64,000 nt of DNA from Ilumatobacter fluminis (GTDB lineage: Bacteria; Actinomycetota; Acidimicrobiia; Acidimicrobiales; Ilumatobacteraceae), in contig NZ_SOAU01000001.1 of the NCBI RefSeq assembly GCF_004364865.1, positions 4,711,417 through 4,775,416 of the forward strand, in the 5' to 3' direction. How positions within the stretch are numbered: position 1 is the stretch's first letter; the number at the start of each line of letters is the position of its first letter. The notes under the pieces are model-generated. The model was not told where the DNA came from, ran no database searches, and saw only the letters and a list, made by a program, of their open reading frames with translations. Position numbers and translations under genes: made by a program. Shown one piece after another: positions 7,598 to 14,912 of this stretch.

Positions 7598-8928
7598 TGT
7601 CGCGGCGTCGACGGAGCGTCGACATCGCGGTCATCGGCGCCGGGTCGGCGACGACCGCCTTCGTCGACGCACTGGTGGGCGACCCATCGGTCGTCGTGTT
7701 CGAACCCGCCCTCGTCGGCGGTGAGTGCCCGTTCGACGCCTGTATTCCGAGCAAGGGATTGCTCCACGACGGCTCGCGAGGCCGGTCGTGGGCCACTGCG
7801 TCAGACCGCCGACGATCGTTGGTCGCCCACCGGGACGACGACGCTCACGCCGAGGCGCTCCTCGAGTCCGGCGACGTCGAACTCGTCCGAGAACACGCTG
7901 CGTTCGTCGACGAGCACCGTGTCGAATCCGAGTCGATCGTGGTCGACGCCGCCCATGTCGTGATCGCGACGGGCGCCGTTCCCATCGCGCCCGACATCGA
8001 ATGCCTCGACGAGGTGGGTGACCGTGTGTGGACGAGCGCCGACGCGCTCCGCGCGAGTGAACGCCCTGATCGACTCGTCATCGCCGGCGGTGGCGTCATC
8101 GGCTGCGAGTTGTCGCGTCTGTTCGCGTCGTTCGGGAGTGCCGTGACCGTCCTCGAACCGAACGAGCACCTGATGGAGACGCTGCACCCCGACGTGATCG
8201 CCGCGGTCGAGCAGACCGTCCGCGACCCGGGCGTCGACCTCAGGCTCCGAGCGCGCCCGGTGTCGATCGCCCGTCACGGCGACGGCGTGGCGATCGCGGT
8301 CGCCGACGGCAGCGAGGTGCGGGCCGACCGGTTCGTGCTCGCCGCCGGCAAACGTCCTCGTCTGGACGGACTCGGACTCCAGTCGCTCGGGCTCGACCCG
8401 CAGCTGAAGCTCCCGGTCGACCGAACCGGCCGCGTCCGATGTGCAGGTTCGATCTGGGCGATGGGCGATGTCGTCGGTGAGGCGCAGTACACCCATGCGG
8501 CGAACCATCACGGGCGTGTCGTCGCCGATCAGATCACCGGTGCCGGTGGGCGTCGCTTCGACGACGTGGTCGACGCGGCGTGCATGTTCATCGACCCACC
8601 GCTGATGACGGTCGGACCGAGCTACGCCGACACCACCGACGACCGAGACGTCGTGTGGTCGGTGGTCGACGTCGCCGAACGGGCACCTCGGGCGGCGACG
8701 GATGAAGGGTGCGGCACGCTGGCCGTGGCGGCGCGGCGTTCGACCGGTCGCCTCGTCGCCGCGCACGGCATCGGGCCCTCGTTCGACGAGTTGGTCCACG
8801 CGATCGTCGTGGCGATCGACGGTGAGGTGCCGGTGGCCCGGTTGCTCGAATCGATGTTCCCGTTCCCGACGATGGCCGACGCGTTCGTGGCGGCGCTCAC
8901 CGAACTGCAGGCGCAGCTGTCGTCGTGA
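7597..8928 (+). CDS. FAD-dependent pyridine nucleotide-disulfide oxidoreductase lacking the C-terminal His
   Basis: A 443-residue flavoprotein of the lipoamide dehydrogenase/mercuric reductase family. Visible are the FAD dinucleotide fold (VIGAGSA, about residue 12), the redox pair GGECPFDACIPSK with Cys44 and Cys49, the NAD(P)-binding fold (VIAGGGVIGCEL), the second FAD contact (SIWAMGDV) and the dimerisation domain. In lipoamide dehydrogenase that domain ends in HPT-x-x-E with the catalytic His-Glu pair; here it reads FPTMAD, so His is Phe and Glu is Asp. It is therefore unlikely to be a lipoamide dehydrogenase. Last gene of a stress-promoter operon, one-base overlap with the zinc-ribbon gene. 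Confidence 0.92.
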   Translation: MSRRRRSVDIAVIGAGSATTAFVDALVGDPSVVVFEPALVGGECPFDACIPSKGLLHDGSRGRSWATASDRRRSLVAHRDDDAHAEALLESGDVELVREHAAFVDEHRVESESIVVDAAHVVIATGAVPIAPDIECLDEVGDRVWTSADALRASERPDRLVIAGGGVIGCELSRLFASFGSAVTVLEPNEHLMETLHPDVIAAVEQTVRDPGVDLRLRARPVSIARHGDGVAIAVADGSEVRADRFVLAAGKRPRLDGLGLQSLGLDPQLKLPVDRTGRVRCAGSIWAMGDVVGEAQYTHAANHHGRVVADQITGAGGRRFDDVVDAACMFIDPPLMTVGPSYADTTDDRDVVWSVVDVAERAPRAATDEGCGTLAVAARRSTGRLVAAHGIGPSFDELVHAIVVAIDGEVPVARLLESMFPFPTMADAFVAALTELQAQLSS

Positions 8929-8930
8929 CG

Positions 8931-8950
8931 CGCCGGCGGAGTCGCCGGCG
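8931..8950. terminator. 8-bp hairpin between convergent genes
   Basis: CGCCGGCG, loop GAGT, CGCCGGCG. It lies between the reductase stop and the STAS gene stop, so it can serve both directions. No T-run. Confidence 0.65.
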
Positions 8951-8955
8951 AACGA

Positions 8956-9258
8956 TCAGGCTTCGACGACGAGATAGTCGTCGACGCCGCTGATCTCGAG
9001 GAGTCGACGAACGGCTGCCGAGGGCGTGGCGAGCGTCAACGAACCGCCGGCTTCCTGCAGCCGCTGGTGCGCGTCGATGAGCACCCGGAGCCCGCTCGAG
9101 TCGACGAACTCGACACCGGACAGGTCGAGTCGCACCGTCGGTGCCGCAGCGTCGATGGCGGCGGCCAGGGTGGGAGCGGTGTGTGCGTCGATCTCGCCCA
9201 CGGCACGGAGTCCGTGGTCGGACGTCTCGATCGTCAAGAGGTCCTCGGGCTGGGTCAT
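8956..9258 (-). CDS. STAS-domain anti-sigma factor antagonist
   Basis: A 100-residue single STAS domain of the SpoIIAA/RsbV type. The phosphorylation loop FVDSSGLRVL (about residues 52-61) is intact. Family members, when unphosphorylated, bind an RsbW-type anti-sigma factor and free the sigma factor; a PP2C-type phosphatase reactivates them. The gene overlaps the phosphatase gene directly upstream by four bases (ATGA), which fits that pairing. An RsbW-like gene and a SigB/F-type sigma gene lie 2.2 kb away. Confidence 0.93.
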   Translation of the reverse strand: MTQPEDLLTIETSDHGLRAVGEIDAHTAPTLAAAIDAAAPTVRLDLSGVEFVDSSGLRVLIDAHQRLQEAGGSLTLATPSAAVRRLLEISGVDDYLVVEA

Positions 9259-10829
9259 GGCGTGATCGTACCGTTTCTGTGGTCGTCGGACGCTGCTGCG
9301 TCGTCATTCTGGTTGTTCGTGGTGTCGGCGACCGGTGCGCGGCGAACTGCGATCGCCGTCAGATCGTCGGATCGATCGCCGACGCGGAAGGCTTCGGTCG
9401 CGTCCTGGATCTGCGCGAGCAACTCGACCGGATCGGTCGTGGAGAGACAGGTCGCCAGACGTTCGTCTCCGAACCGCTCTCGATCCGCACCGATCGTGTC
9501 GGTCAGGCCGTCGGTGTGGGTAAGCAGGGTCCAGCCGGCCGGCAGCTCGGCCTCGTAGGTCGACCACGTCGCCGCAAAGGCGCCGACCAGCGGCCCCGAC
9601 CCGTCGAGCACCAGGCGCTCGTCGCCGTCGGTCAGGATCGGAGCAGGATGTCCGGCGTTGGCGTACGTGAGGTGGCCGGTGTCGAGGTCGATGACGACCA
9701 CCGACGCCGTGAGGAGATCGGCACGCTCGTCTTTCAACATCTCTCGTGACAACCAGTCGAGCGACGCACCGGGCGACAACCGCGTGCGGAGCGCGGCGCG
9801 GAGCTGCGACTTGGCCTTCAGCGCGTTGAGGGCCGCCGACGCGCCGTGGCCGGTAACGTCGATCAGGACGATGTAGAGGTGGGCGGCGTCGAGGAGGCCG
9901 ATGTCGAAGCAATCGCCGGCGACGACGCCCTCGGCCGGGACGAGCAAGGTGTGCGCCGCCCAGCCGTCGGGCATCTCACCGATCTCGTCGGCGAGTTCGG
10001 AGCGCACCTGAATCGCCAACACGGCGCTCTGCTCGATGCCGCGTAGTGCCGCTACGGCGTCGTCGCGTGCCGAGCGCAGCGAGCGCTGCAGCTGCCCGAC
10101 GGCGTCGCTGACGTCTTGCAGTTCGGGAGCGTCGAAGGCCGGCAGCGGCGCGGTGTCGTCATGGCTCAGCGCCCGTGCGGCATCGCCGATCCGGGTGAGG
10201 GGCCGGAGCACCCAGCGTCGGAACAGCGATGCGGCGAGCGCAGTGCCGAGGATCGCGGCGAGGGCGCTGAGGAACAGCACGCCGATGACGTTGCGTTGGA
10301 TCTGTCGAGCGCGTTCGGCGAGCTCGTCGACATGGATGACGACTGCGGCGTCGAGTGCGTCGAGTGCGTCTCGCACCTGGTCGAAGCGCTGTTGGGCGAA
10401 CTCGTCGTCGGGTGCGGCCTCGATGTCGGCGAGGATCGGCTCCGCGACGTCGTTCCGCCATTGCTCACCGGTGTCGACGGCGATGTCGACCAGCGCCACG
10501 AAGTCGGGCAGGTCGAGATCGCGTTCGAGCAGCCGGGAGACGATGTCGGTCTGGATCGTCGCTCCCTCGTAGTACGGCTCGAGAAAGCCGTCGTCGGCGG
10601 TGAGGAGGTAGCCACGGATGCCGGTCTCCTGGTCGCTGAGCGACAGGCTGAGCTCGGCAACATCGGCCACGGCCGCCCGCGCCTCTCCGCGTGCGTCGAG
10701 CGTCCGATCCCATTGGCGGATCATCAACGCCGACAAGCCGACGGCCACGAGCACCATCACCAGGAACACCACGGCGATGATGCCGAGTCGGGTACGGAGC
10801 GACGTCCGACGAGCAGGGTCGCGCTGCAT
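9255..10829 (-). CDS. membrane SpoIIE/RsbU-type PP2C phosphatase with HAMP domain
   Basis: A 524-residue signalling phosphatase. In order: TM1 (about 16-38), a ~140-residue extracytoplasmic four-helix sensor with the CHASE3-like SDQETGIRGYLLT motif, TM2 (about 181-203), a HAMP linker (RRWVLRPLTRIGDAARAL), and a C-terminal PP2C domain with GDCFDIG, DVTGHG and GDRSDDLTAIAV metal-binding segments. It would sense an envelope or external signal and dephosphorylate the STAS antagonist encoded just downstream with a four-base overlap. TATCCT at 10840-10845 lies ten bases before the ATG. Confidence 0.95.
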   Translation of the reverse strand: MQRDPARRTSLRTRLGIIAVVFLVMVLVAVGLSALMIRQWDRTLDARGEARAAVADVAELSLSLSDQETGIRGYLLTADDGFLEPYYEGATIQTDIVSRLLERDLDLPDFVALVDIAVDTGEQWRNDVAEPILADIEAAPDDEFAQQRFDQVRDALDALDAAVVIHVDELAERARQIQRNVIGVLFLSALAAILGTALAASLFRRWVLRPLTRIGDAARALSHDDTAPLPAFDAPELQDVSDAVGQLQRSLRSARDDAVAALRGIEQSAVLAIQVRSELADEIGEMPDGWAAHTLLVPAEGVVAGDCFDIGLLDAAHLYIVLIDVTGHGASAALNALKAKSQLRAALRTRLSPGASLDWLSREMLKDERADLLTASVVVIDLDTGHLTYANAGHPAPILTDGDERLVLDGSGPLVGAFAATWSTYEAELPAGWTLLTHTDGLTDTIGADRERFGDERLATCLSTTDPVELLAQIQDATEAFRVGDRSDDLTAIAVRRAPVADTTNNQNDDAAASDDHRNGTITP

Positions 10830-10839
10830 AGTCGACGTG

Positions 10840-10845
10840 AGGATA
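10840..10845 (-). promoter_or_regulatory. -10 element of phosphatase-STAS operon
   Basis: TATCCT on the minus strand, ten bases before ATG 10829; leader of a few bases at most. No GTTT/GGGTA motif here. Confidence 0.45.
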
Positions 10846-10882
10846 CTTGTCGCCCGTCGGGGTCACAGCACCCCCGAACGCG

Positions 10883-10920
10883 ACGGTGCCGGATCACCCG
10901 AACGGGTGATCCGGCACCGT
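10883..10920. terminator. 18-bp perfect palindrome
   Basis: Arms of 18 bases (10883-10900 and 10903-10920) pair perfectly around AA. The core is GGATCACCCG/CGGGTGATCC. It lies downstream of the leftward small membrane-protein genes and upstream of the phosphatase promoter, so it most likely insulates the two transcription units. Confidence 0.75.
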
Positions 10921-10964
10921 GATGCGGCGTCGTTACGACGTGGCCGGAGTCTGTCGGTACGTCG

Positions 10965-11330
10965 TCAGGCCACGTGGCGTCGAGCGTCGATGTTGGCGAC
11001 GTCGGCGTCGGAGCCGGACGAGTCGTTCGACGAGCGACGGGTGTACCAGACGGTGCCGACGACGGCGAGCGTCGCGAGCAGGGCGGCCATCAGCCACCAC
11101 CGGCGATTCGAGGTCGGGGCCGACACGCCGGGGACGTGACCGGCTGCCTTGCGAGCGAAACGACGCCCGCTGGTCACACCGGCGTCGACGCTGTCGACGA
11201 CGACGCCCGGAACGGTCTCGATGATCGAGCCGACGTCGGACAACGTGCCCGCGATCGCGCTCGGCACCGTGTCGGTCAGGGTGTCGGTGATGGTCTCGGT
11301 GATCGTGTTCGTGTTCATGTCGATCACCAT
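10965..11330 (-). CDS. small single-pass membrane protein, hypothetical
   Basis: A 121-residue protein with a Thr/Val-rich N-terminal region (TNTITETITDTLTDTVPSAI), one transmembrane segment (WWLMAALLATLAVVGTVWY, about residues 77-95) and a short polar tail. Met5 is an alternative start. No family recognised. It overlaps by one base (TGATG) a 24-codon membrane ORF upstream, and both sit behind a SigB/SigF-type promoter. Confidence 0.72.
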   Translation of the reverse strand: MVIDMNTNTITETITDTLTDTVPSAIAGTLSDVGSIIETVPGVVVDSVDAGVTSGRRFARKAAGHVPGVSAPTSNRRWWLMAALLATLAVVGTVWYTRRSSNDSSGSDADVANIDARRHVA

Positions 11331-11404
11331 CAGACCCTGCGTCGCCCGAAGATGAACAACAGCAACGCGATGATGGCGAGGATGATGAAGATCGTGTACA
11401 GCAT
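11330..11404 (-). CDS. 24-residue hydrophobic micro-protein
   Basis: ATG 11404 opens a 24-codon frame. The product is almost entirely one hydrophobic helix (YTIFIILAIIALLLFIFG) ending in basic RRRV, as in tiny bacterial membrane proteins. It ends in TGA overlapping the next ATG by one base, and a stress-type promoter lies ten bases upstream of its start codon. No clear ribosome-binding site. Confidence 0.6.
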   Translation of the reverse strand: MLYTIFIILAIIALLLFIFGRRRV

Positions 11405-11413
11405 GAGGATCCG

Positions 11414-11439
11414 GTACCCCGGCGTCGACCGACCGAAAC
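11414..11439 (-). promoter_or_regulatory. SigB/SigF-type promoter of small membrane-protein genes
   Basis: On the minus strand: GTTT (11439-11436), 16-base spacer, GGGTAC (11419-11414), directly before ATG 11404. Confidence 0.78.
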
Positions 11440-11482
11440 GTCCGACGACGGCGACGGGTGCGCGAACGGCTCGCCGGTGCGT

Positions 11483-11488
11483 TATCTT
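11483..11488 (+). promoter_or_regulatory. -10 element, leaderless start of anti-sigma gene
   Basis: TATCTT followed six bases later by GTG 11495. It argues for that GTG over the in-frame GTG at 11477, which lies upstream of the hexamer. Confidence 0.6.
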
Positions 11489-11494
11489 GCGCGG

Positions 11495-11866
11495 GTGGCC
11501 GAACACGTCGACATCGAGATCCCGCTGCACACCCGACACGCCTCCACCGTCCGGGCGGTTGCCGCCGCGGTGTGCGCCGACCTCGGTTTCTCGGTCGACG
11601 CGATCGACGATCTCCGCCTCGGCGTGAACGAGGCGGTGGCCCTGCTCTCCGACGTCGACGCCGGGCCCGAGGCCCGACTCAAGATCACGTTCGAGGCAGG
11701 CGAGGGCGCCGTCACCGTCCGGTGCAGCCGTCGCGGTGTCGACGAAGAACCGCACGCGGACGACATCGACGTTTTGGCCAAACGGATCCTCGACGCCGTC
11801 GTCGACGAGTACGGCATCGCCGGCGGCGTGTTCACGGTCGTCAAGCGGGTGGCCCCCACCTCGTGA
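11495..11866 (+). CDS. RsbW/UsfX-like anti-sigma factor (GHKL fold)
   Basis: A 123-residue protein. The region DAIDDLRLGVNEAVALLSD matches the N-box helix of the SpoIIAB/RsbW/UsfX family, but the second Asn that holds magnesium in canonical kinases is replaced (NEAVALL instead of xEAxTN). No clear glycine-rich ATP lid is present. Mycobacterial UsfX is similarly diverged. It would bind the downstream sigma factor and be countered by a STAS protein. The stop overlaps the sigma GTG (GTGA), a typical anti-sigma/sigma arrangement. Confidence 0.88.
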   Translation: MAEHVDIEIPLHTRHASTVRAVAAAVCADLGFSVDAIDDLRLGVNEAVALLSDVDAGPEARLKITFEAGEGAVTVRCSRRGVDEEPHADDIDVLAKRILDAVVDEYGIAGGVFTVVKRVAPTS

Positions 11867-12636
11867 CCAGTGCCATGTCCGACGTCGACGAACTGTTTCT
11901 CGAACTCCGGCGCACCGGTCGCCGACGCATCCGCAACCGGATCGTCGAGGAGTACATGGGACTCGCCATCCACATCGCGCGGCGCTACAACGCCGGCGTC
12001 GGTCGTGACGACGATCTCGAACAGGTCGCGATGCTGGCGCTCGTGAAAGCGGTCGATCGCTTCGACCCCGACGTCGGCGTGCCGTTCTCGGCGTTCGCCG
12101 GGCGCACCATCGAAGGCGAACTGAAGCGCCACTTCCGCGACGCCACGTGGGCCGTCAAGGTGCCGCGCGGCGCCAAGGAGCTGCACGTCGCGGTGCGCCG
12201 TGCGAACGACCAGTTGTCGGTGCAGCTCGGGCGCTCACCGTCGGTCGACGAGGTCGCCGAGTATCTGGAGATCGATCGCGACGACGTGATCACCGGGCTG
12301 GCCGCCGGCACGGCGCGCCGCGTCGGCAGCATCGACCCGGGGCCCGACGACGACGGTGGGAGCGATCGGAACGCTGCGACGGCGGTCGGCGACCGCGGGT
12401 ACGGCGACGTCGAGAACGAAGAAGTGGTCCAGCGGTTGATCGAGACCCTGCCCGAGCGTGAGCAGGAGATCGTCCGACTCCGGTTCTACGAGGACCTCTC
12501 CCAGTCCGACATCGCCGAGCGCGTCGGTGTGTCGCAGATGCACGTGTCGCGCCTGCTCCGCAAGGCGTTCGCCATCTTGCGCGACGAGTACGTCGGCGAC
12601 GACGAGGTCGACGACGCCGAAGCCAGCCTGTCCTGA
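11863..12636 (+). CDS. SigB/SigF-family RNA polymerase sigma factor
   Basis: A 257-residue sigma-70 protein. Region 2 reads DDLEQVAMLALVKAVDRFDP, then VPFSAFAGRTIEGELKRHFRD, the signature of the SigB/F/G group. Region 3 includes RSPSVDEVAEYLEI, and region 4 has LPEREQEIVRLRFYEDLSQS with the HTH VGVSQMHVSRLLRKA. GTG 11863 overlaps the anti-sigma stop; ATG 11875 is an alternative. Proteins of this family recognise GTTT-N-GGGTA promoters, and several such sites occur in this window. No such site precedes its own operon, so autoregulation is not evident. Confidence 0.95.
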   Translation: MTSAMSDVDELFLELRRTGRRRIRNRIVEEYMGLAIHIARRYNAGVGRDDDLEQVAMLALVKAVDRFDPDVGVPFSAFAGRTIEGELKRHFRDATWAVKVPRGAKELHVAVRRANDQLSVQLGRSPSVDEVAEYLEIDRDDVITGLAAGTARRVGSIDPGPDDDGGSDRNAATAVGDRGYGDVENEEVVQRLIETLPEREQEIVRLRFYEDLSQSDIAERVGVSQMHVSRLLRKAFAILRDEYVGDDEVDDAEASLS

Positions 12637-12655
12637 CGGAACCGAGACCCGAAAC

Positions 12656-12680
12656 GAGCCGCGGCGCTCGGCTGCGGCTC
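12656..12680. terminator. 7-bp hairpin after sigma factor gene
   Basis: GAGCCGC, 11-base loop, GCGGCTC, between the convergent sigma gene and the small 12.7 kb gene. Confidence 0.5.
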
Positions 12681-12706
12681 GACGGACGACGTCGGATCCT
12701 GAACGA

Positions 12707-12892
12707 TCAGTCCGGCTCGACGCCCTCGATCTCACCTTCGCCCCGCATGCGGGCGCCACGCTCGGCTTCGGCCCGGTAGTGCTCGCCCACCCGGTCGACG
12801 TCGACCTCGTCGACGCTGCGCTCGGCGGCACGCGCCTCGTCAGGGGTCGGTGCGCGATCGGCGATCGGTGCCGTGAAGGTGTCGTCGCTCAT
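12707..12892 (-). CDS. 61-residue acidic protein, hypothetical
   Basis: A short charged protein (PIADRAPTPDEARAAERS and DVDRVGEHYRAEAERGAR). I recall similar short proteins with an EHY...ERGA...GEGE pattern in actinobacteria, but know no function. No membrane segment. It has a stress-type promoter variant a few bases upstream that overlaps the end of the sortase gene. Confidence 0.75.
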   Translation of the reverse strand: MSDDTFTAPIADRAPTPDEARAAERSVDEVDVDRVGEHYRAEAERGARMRGEGEIEGVEPD

Positions 12893-12901
12893 GCGAGCGC
12901 C

Positions 12902-12927
12902 GTACCACGGCCGTTTCAGGCCGAAAC
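12902..12927 (-). promoter_or_regulatory. SigB/SigF-like promoter, one mismatch
   Basis: On the minus strand: GTTT (12927-12924), 16-base spacer, TGGTAC (12907-12902), nine bases before ATG 12892. The -10 differs from GGGTAC at one base, as at 18552-18577. Confidence 0.55.
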
Positions 12928-13620
12928 GTCGTCGGTCTCGTCGTCCTGCTCGTCGGTCTCGACGTCATCCAGCTCGTCGTCGATCTCGCGCTGGTCGACC
13001 GGGATGGCGTAGACGACGATGTTGTGGCGATAGCGGTTGATGTTCGGGTTGAAGTCGCCGCCGCACGTGATGAGCACCAGCGTCTCCGGGCCCGTGGTCC
13101 GCCAGATACGTTCGGCCGGGAGCTCCGACTTGCCGTACATCGTGCGCTCGACGACCTGGTAGATGCGGGTGTAGCCGTCGCCGGTGTCGACCTCGAGGCG
13201 ATCACCGATCTCGGCGTTGCCGAGCTGGTGGAAGGGGCCGGCACGGTCGTTCCACGACACGTGTGCCGCCATGACCGTGGCGCCCGGCAGCCCCGGCGCC
13301 GAGCCGAACTTCCACCAGCCGACCTCGGTCTCGTCGGGGACCTCGAGTTCGTTGTCCTCGTCGAGCCCGACCGAGATGATCTCGTCGTCGATGCGAAGAC
13401 CCTCGTAGCGGATCGCGAGCGGCATCGTGCGCTCCATGCGTGACGCGTCGAGCGGGTCGGGCGGGTTGGCGTCGACCGCCGAATCGGTCGACAAGACGAT
13501 CGGCGGTTCGTTCAGGTAGTCACGCAGCGCGACGACGCCGGCCCCGACGGCGACCACCAGCCCGGCCACCATCAGGAGGCTGAGCAGGGACCGCAGTGGA
13601 GACCGGCGTCGTCGCGGCAT
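12916..13620 (-). CDS. class E/F-type sortase
   Basis: A 234-residue membrane-anchored transpeptidase. N-terminal basic signal-anchor (MPRRRRSP then a hydrophobic stretch, about 10-33), linker, then the sortase barrel with the catalytic triad in AAHVSW (His), VLITCGGDFN (Cys) and NRYRHNIV (Arg). The C-terminal tail is very acidic (DDELDDVETDEQDDETDDV). It should cleave LPxTG-like signals and attach proteins to the cell surface. A likely partner, the DUF4397 protein, is encoded 33 bases upstream on the same strand; two large LPPTG/IPPTG proteins lie 37-48 kb away. Confidence 0.93.
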   Translation of the reverse strand: MPRRRRSPLRSLLSLLMVAGLVVAVGAGVVALRDYLNEPPIVLSTDSAVDANPPDPLDASRMERTMPLAIRYEGLRIDDEIISVGLDEDNELEVPDETEVGWWKFGSAPGLPGATVMAAHVSWNDRAGPFHQLGNAEIGDRLEVDTGDGYTRIYQVVERTMYGKSELPAERIWRTTGPETLVLITCGGDFNPNINRYRHNIVVYAIPVDQREIDDELDDVETDEQDDETDDVSA

Positions 13621-13653
13621 CGTGCGAGTCGTTCTCGGGGATGCCGGTGCGGA

Positions 13654-14556
13654 TCAGGCCCGGCGTCGGGCGAGGAAGGCGCCACCGGCGACGACGAGAC
13701 CACCGACGATCGCGATGAGTGCGATCGAGGTGCCGTTGTCGTCGATCGGCGAACCGGTGTTCACGGCCTGCGGCACGGCGGCGGTGGTGGTCGTCGTGGT
13801 CGAGGGGCCGGTCGTGCTGGTCGTCGACGAGCTGGTCGTCGTCGAGCCGTCGGCGACGGTCGTGGTGGTCTCACCGGAGGCGACCGTGGTGGTGGTCGCC
13901 GGGGCGGGGAGGGCCACGACCTGCTGGATGAACGTCAGCGAGGTGTCCTCGGAGCCCACGACGTACAGCACCGTGTTGGTGTCGGCGCCGAGGCTGATGT
14001 CACCGATGTCGACGATCGGATCGCCGCCGGTGGGGGCGAGCTGTGCGCCGCTGACGGTGCCGACGGGCAGGATCAGCTCCTGCGACTGACCGTTCGACAG
14101 GTTCGTGATGGGTCGCTGACCCGACACGATCACGTCGACCGGGCCGGCGTCGGCGGTGTGGCGCACGGTGAGACGTGCGTTGCCGGCGTCGACGGCGGTC
14201 GTGTTGTTCTCGAACGACGCGAGTCGGGCGGTCCCGCTGTCGTCGAGCATCGCCACGATGCTCCAGTTGCCGGCGTCGGGGATGTCGAGGCTGACGATCG
14301 GGCCGATGACGACCGAGTCGTCACTGCTGTCGAGGACCTCGACATTGCTGAGCGTCTGGCCTGCGTACGTCGTCAGGTCGGCGGTCGTGCCGGGCTGGAA
14401 GTCGTCGACGACGACAGCACCGTCGACGACGACGTCGACCGTCGTGCCGGGGATGCCGTGGACCAGCGTGATCGCGGTCTGGTCCTGGGCCGATGCGGTT
14501 GCAGCGGTGAACGTGAGCGCCGCGAGAGCGCCCACGGTGGTCAGGAGCTTTTTCAT
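13654..14556 (-). CDS. secreted DUF4397 protein with C-terminal anchor
   Basis: A 300-residue surface protein. Signal peptide at 1-24 (MKKLLTTVGALAALTFTAAT, cleavage near ASAQ). Two DUF4397-like halves follow: one around AITLVHGIPGTTVDVVVDGA and one around ARLTVRHTADAGPVDVIVSG. A Thr-rich linker (TTTTVA, TTSSSTTST) leads to NTGSP, a hydrophobic helix (SIALIAIVGGLVVAGGAFLA) and RRRA. This is a sortase-signal layout, but the motif reads AVNTG rather than LPxTG. ATG 14556 is favoured because it begins the signal peptide exactly. The sortase gene follows. Confidence 0.9.
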   Translation of the reverse strand: MKKLLTTVGALAALTFTAATASAQDQTAITLVHGIPGTTVDVVVDGAVVVDDFQPGTTADLTTYAGQTLSNVEVLDSSDDSVVIGPIVSLDIPDAGNWSIVAMLDDSGTARLASFENNTTAVDAGNARLTVRHTADAGPVDVIVSGQRPITNLSNGQSQELILPVGTVSGAQLAPTGGDPIVDIGDISLGADTNTVLYVVGSEDTSLTFIQQVVALPAPATTTTVASGETTTTVADGSTTTSSSTTSTTGPSTTTTTTAAVPQAVNTGSPIDDNGTSIALIAIVGGLVVAGGAFLARRRA

Positions 14557-14778
14557 GTCCGTACTGCCCTTCAAGTGTGGTTGTCCGCCGGCCACGCCGT
14601 TGGTCAACTACCAACGGTAGTCGCGTTGCCACCGAATGAAAAGGGTTCCAGGGTGCACGTCACCCGGATCGCGGCTGGTCAACAGCGTCATCACACCCAT
14701 CGCGACCCGCAGGTCCGGACGTTCCGACACGGGTCGGCGGCCCCGACCCCTGCGCTCGAGGTCGTCCCCGACGGCCCG

Positions 14779-14804
14779 GTTTGCGCGCGCAGCGTGCTGG
14801 GTAC
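14779..14804 (+). promoter_or_regulatory. SigB/SigF-type promoter of ABC exporter operon
   Basis: GTTT at 14779-14782, 16-base spacer, GGGTAC at 14799-14804. It leaves a leader of about 100 bases before ATG 14913. Confidence 0.75.
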
Positions 14805-14826
14805 GGACGCCCCGTCGCTCCGTCGG

Positions 14827-14848
14827 GGTCGGCCCGTCGAGGCCGACC
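14827..14848 (+). promoter_or_regulatory. 8-bp stem-loop in ABC operon leader
   Basis: GGTCGGCC, loop CGTCGA, GGCCGACC, located inside the predicted 5' leader. It could affect mRNA stability or expression; no riboswitch class recognised. Confidence 0.45.
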
Positions 14849-14912
14849 GGAGCGTCGACAGGGACAACGCACGCCGACCGAATCGATCGGGCGTCGCACG
14901 GAGGAGCAGACG

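Larger units (their letters stand above)
14557..14912. other. divergent intergenic region
   Basis: About 356 bases between the DUF4397 gene (left) and the ABC operon (right). It holds a CTACC/GGTAG palindrome near 14610, a SigB/SigF-type promoter at 14779-14804 and an 8-bp leader hairpin. A leftward frame covering most of it has no coding features I trust. Confidence 0.7.
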
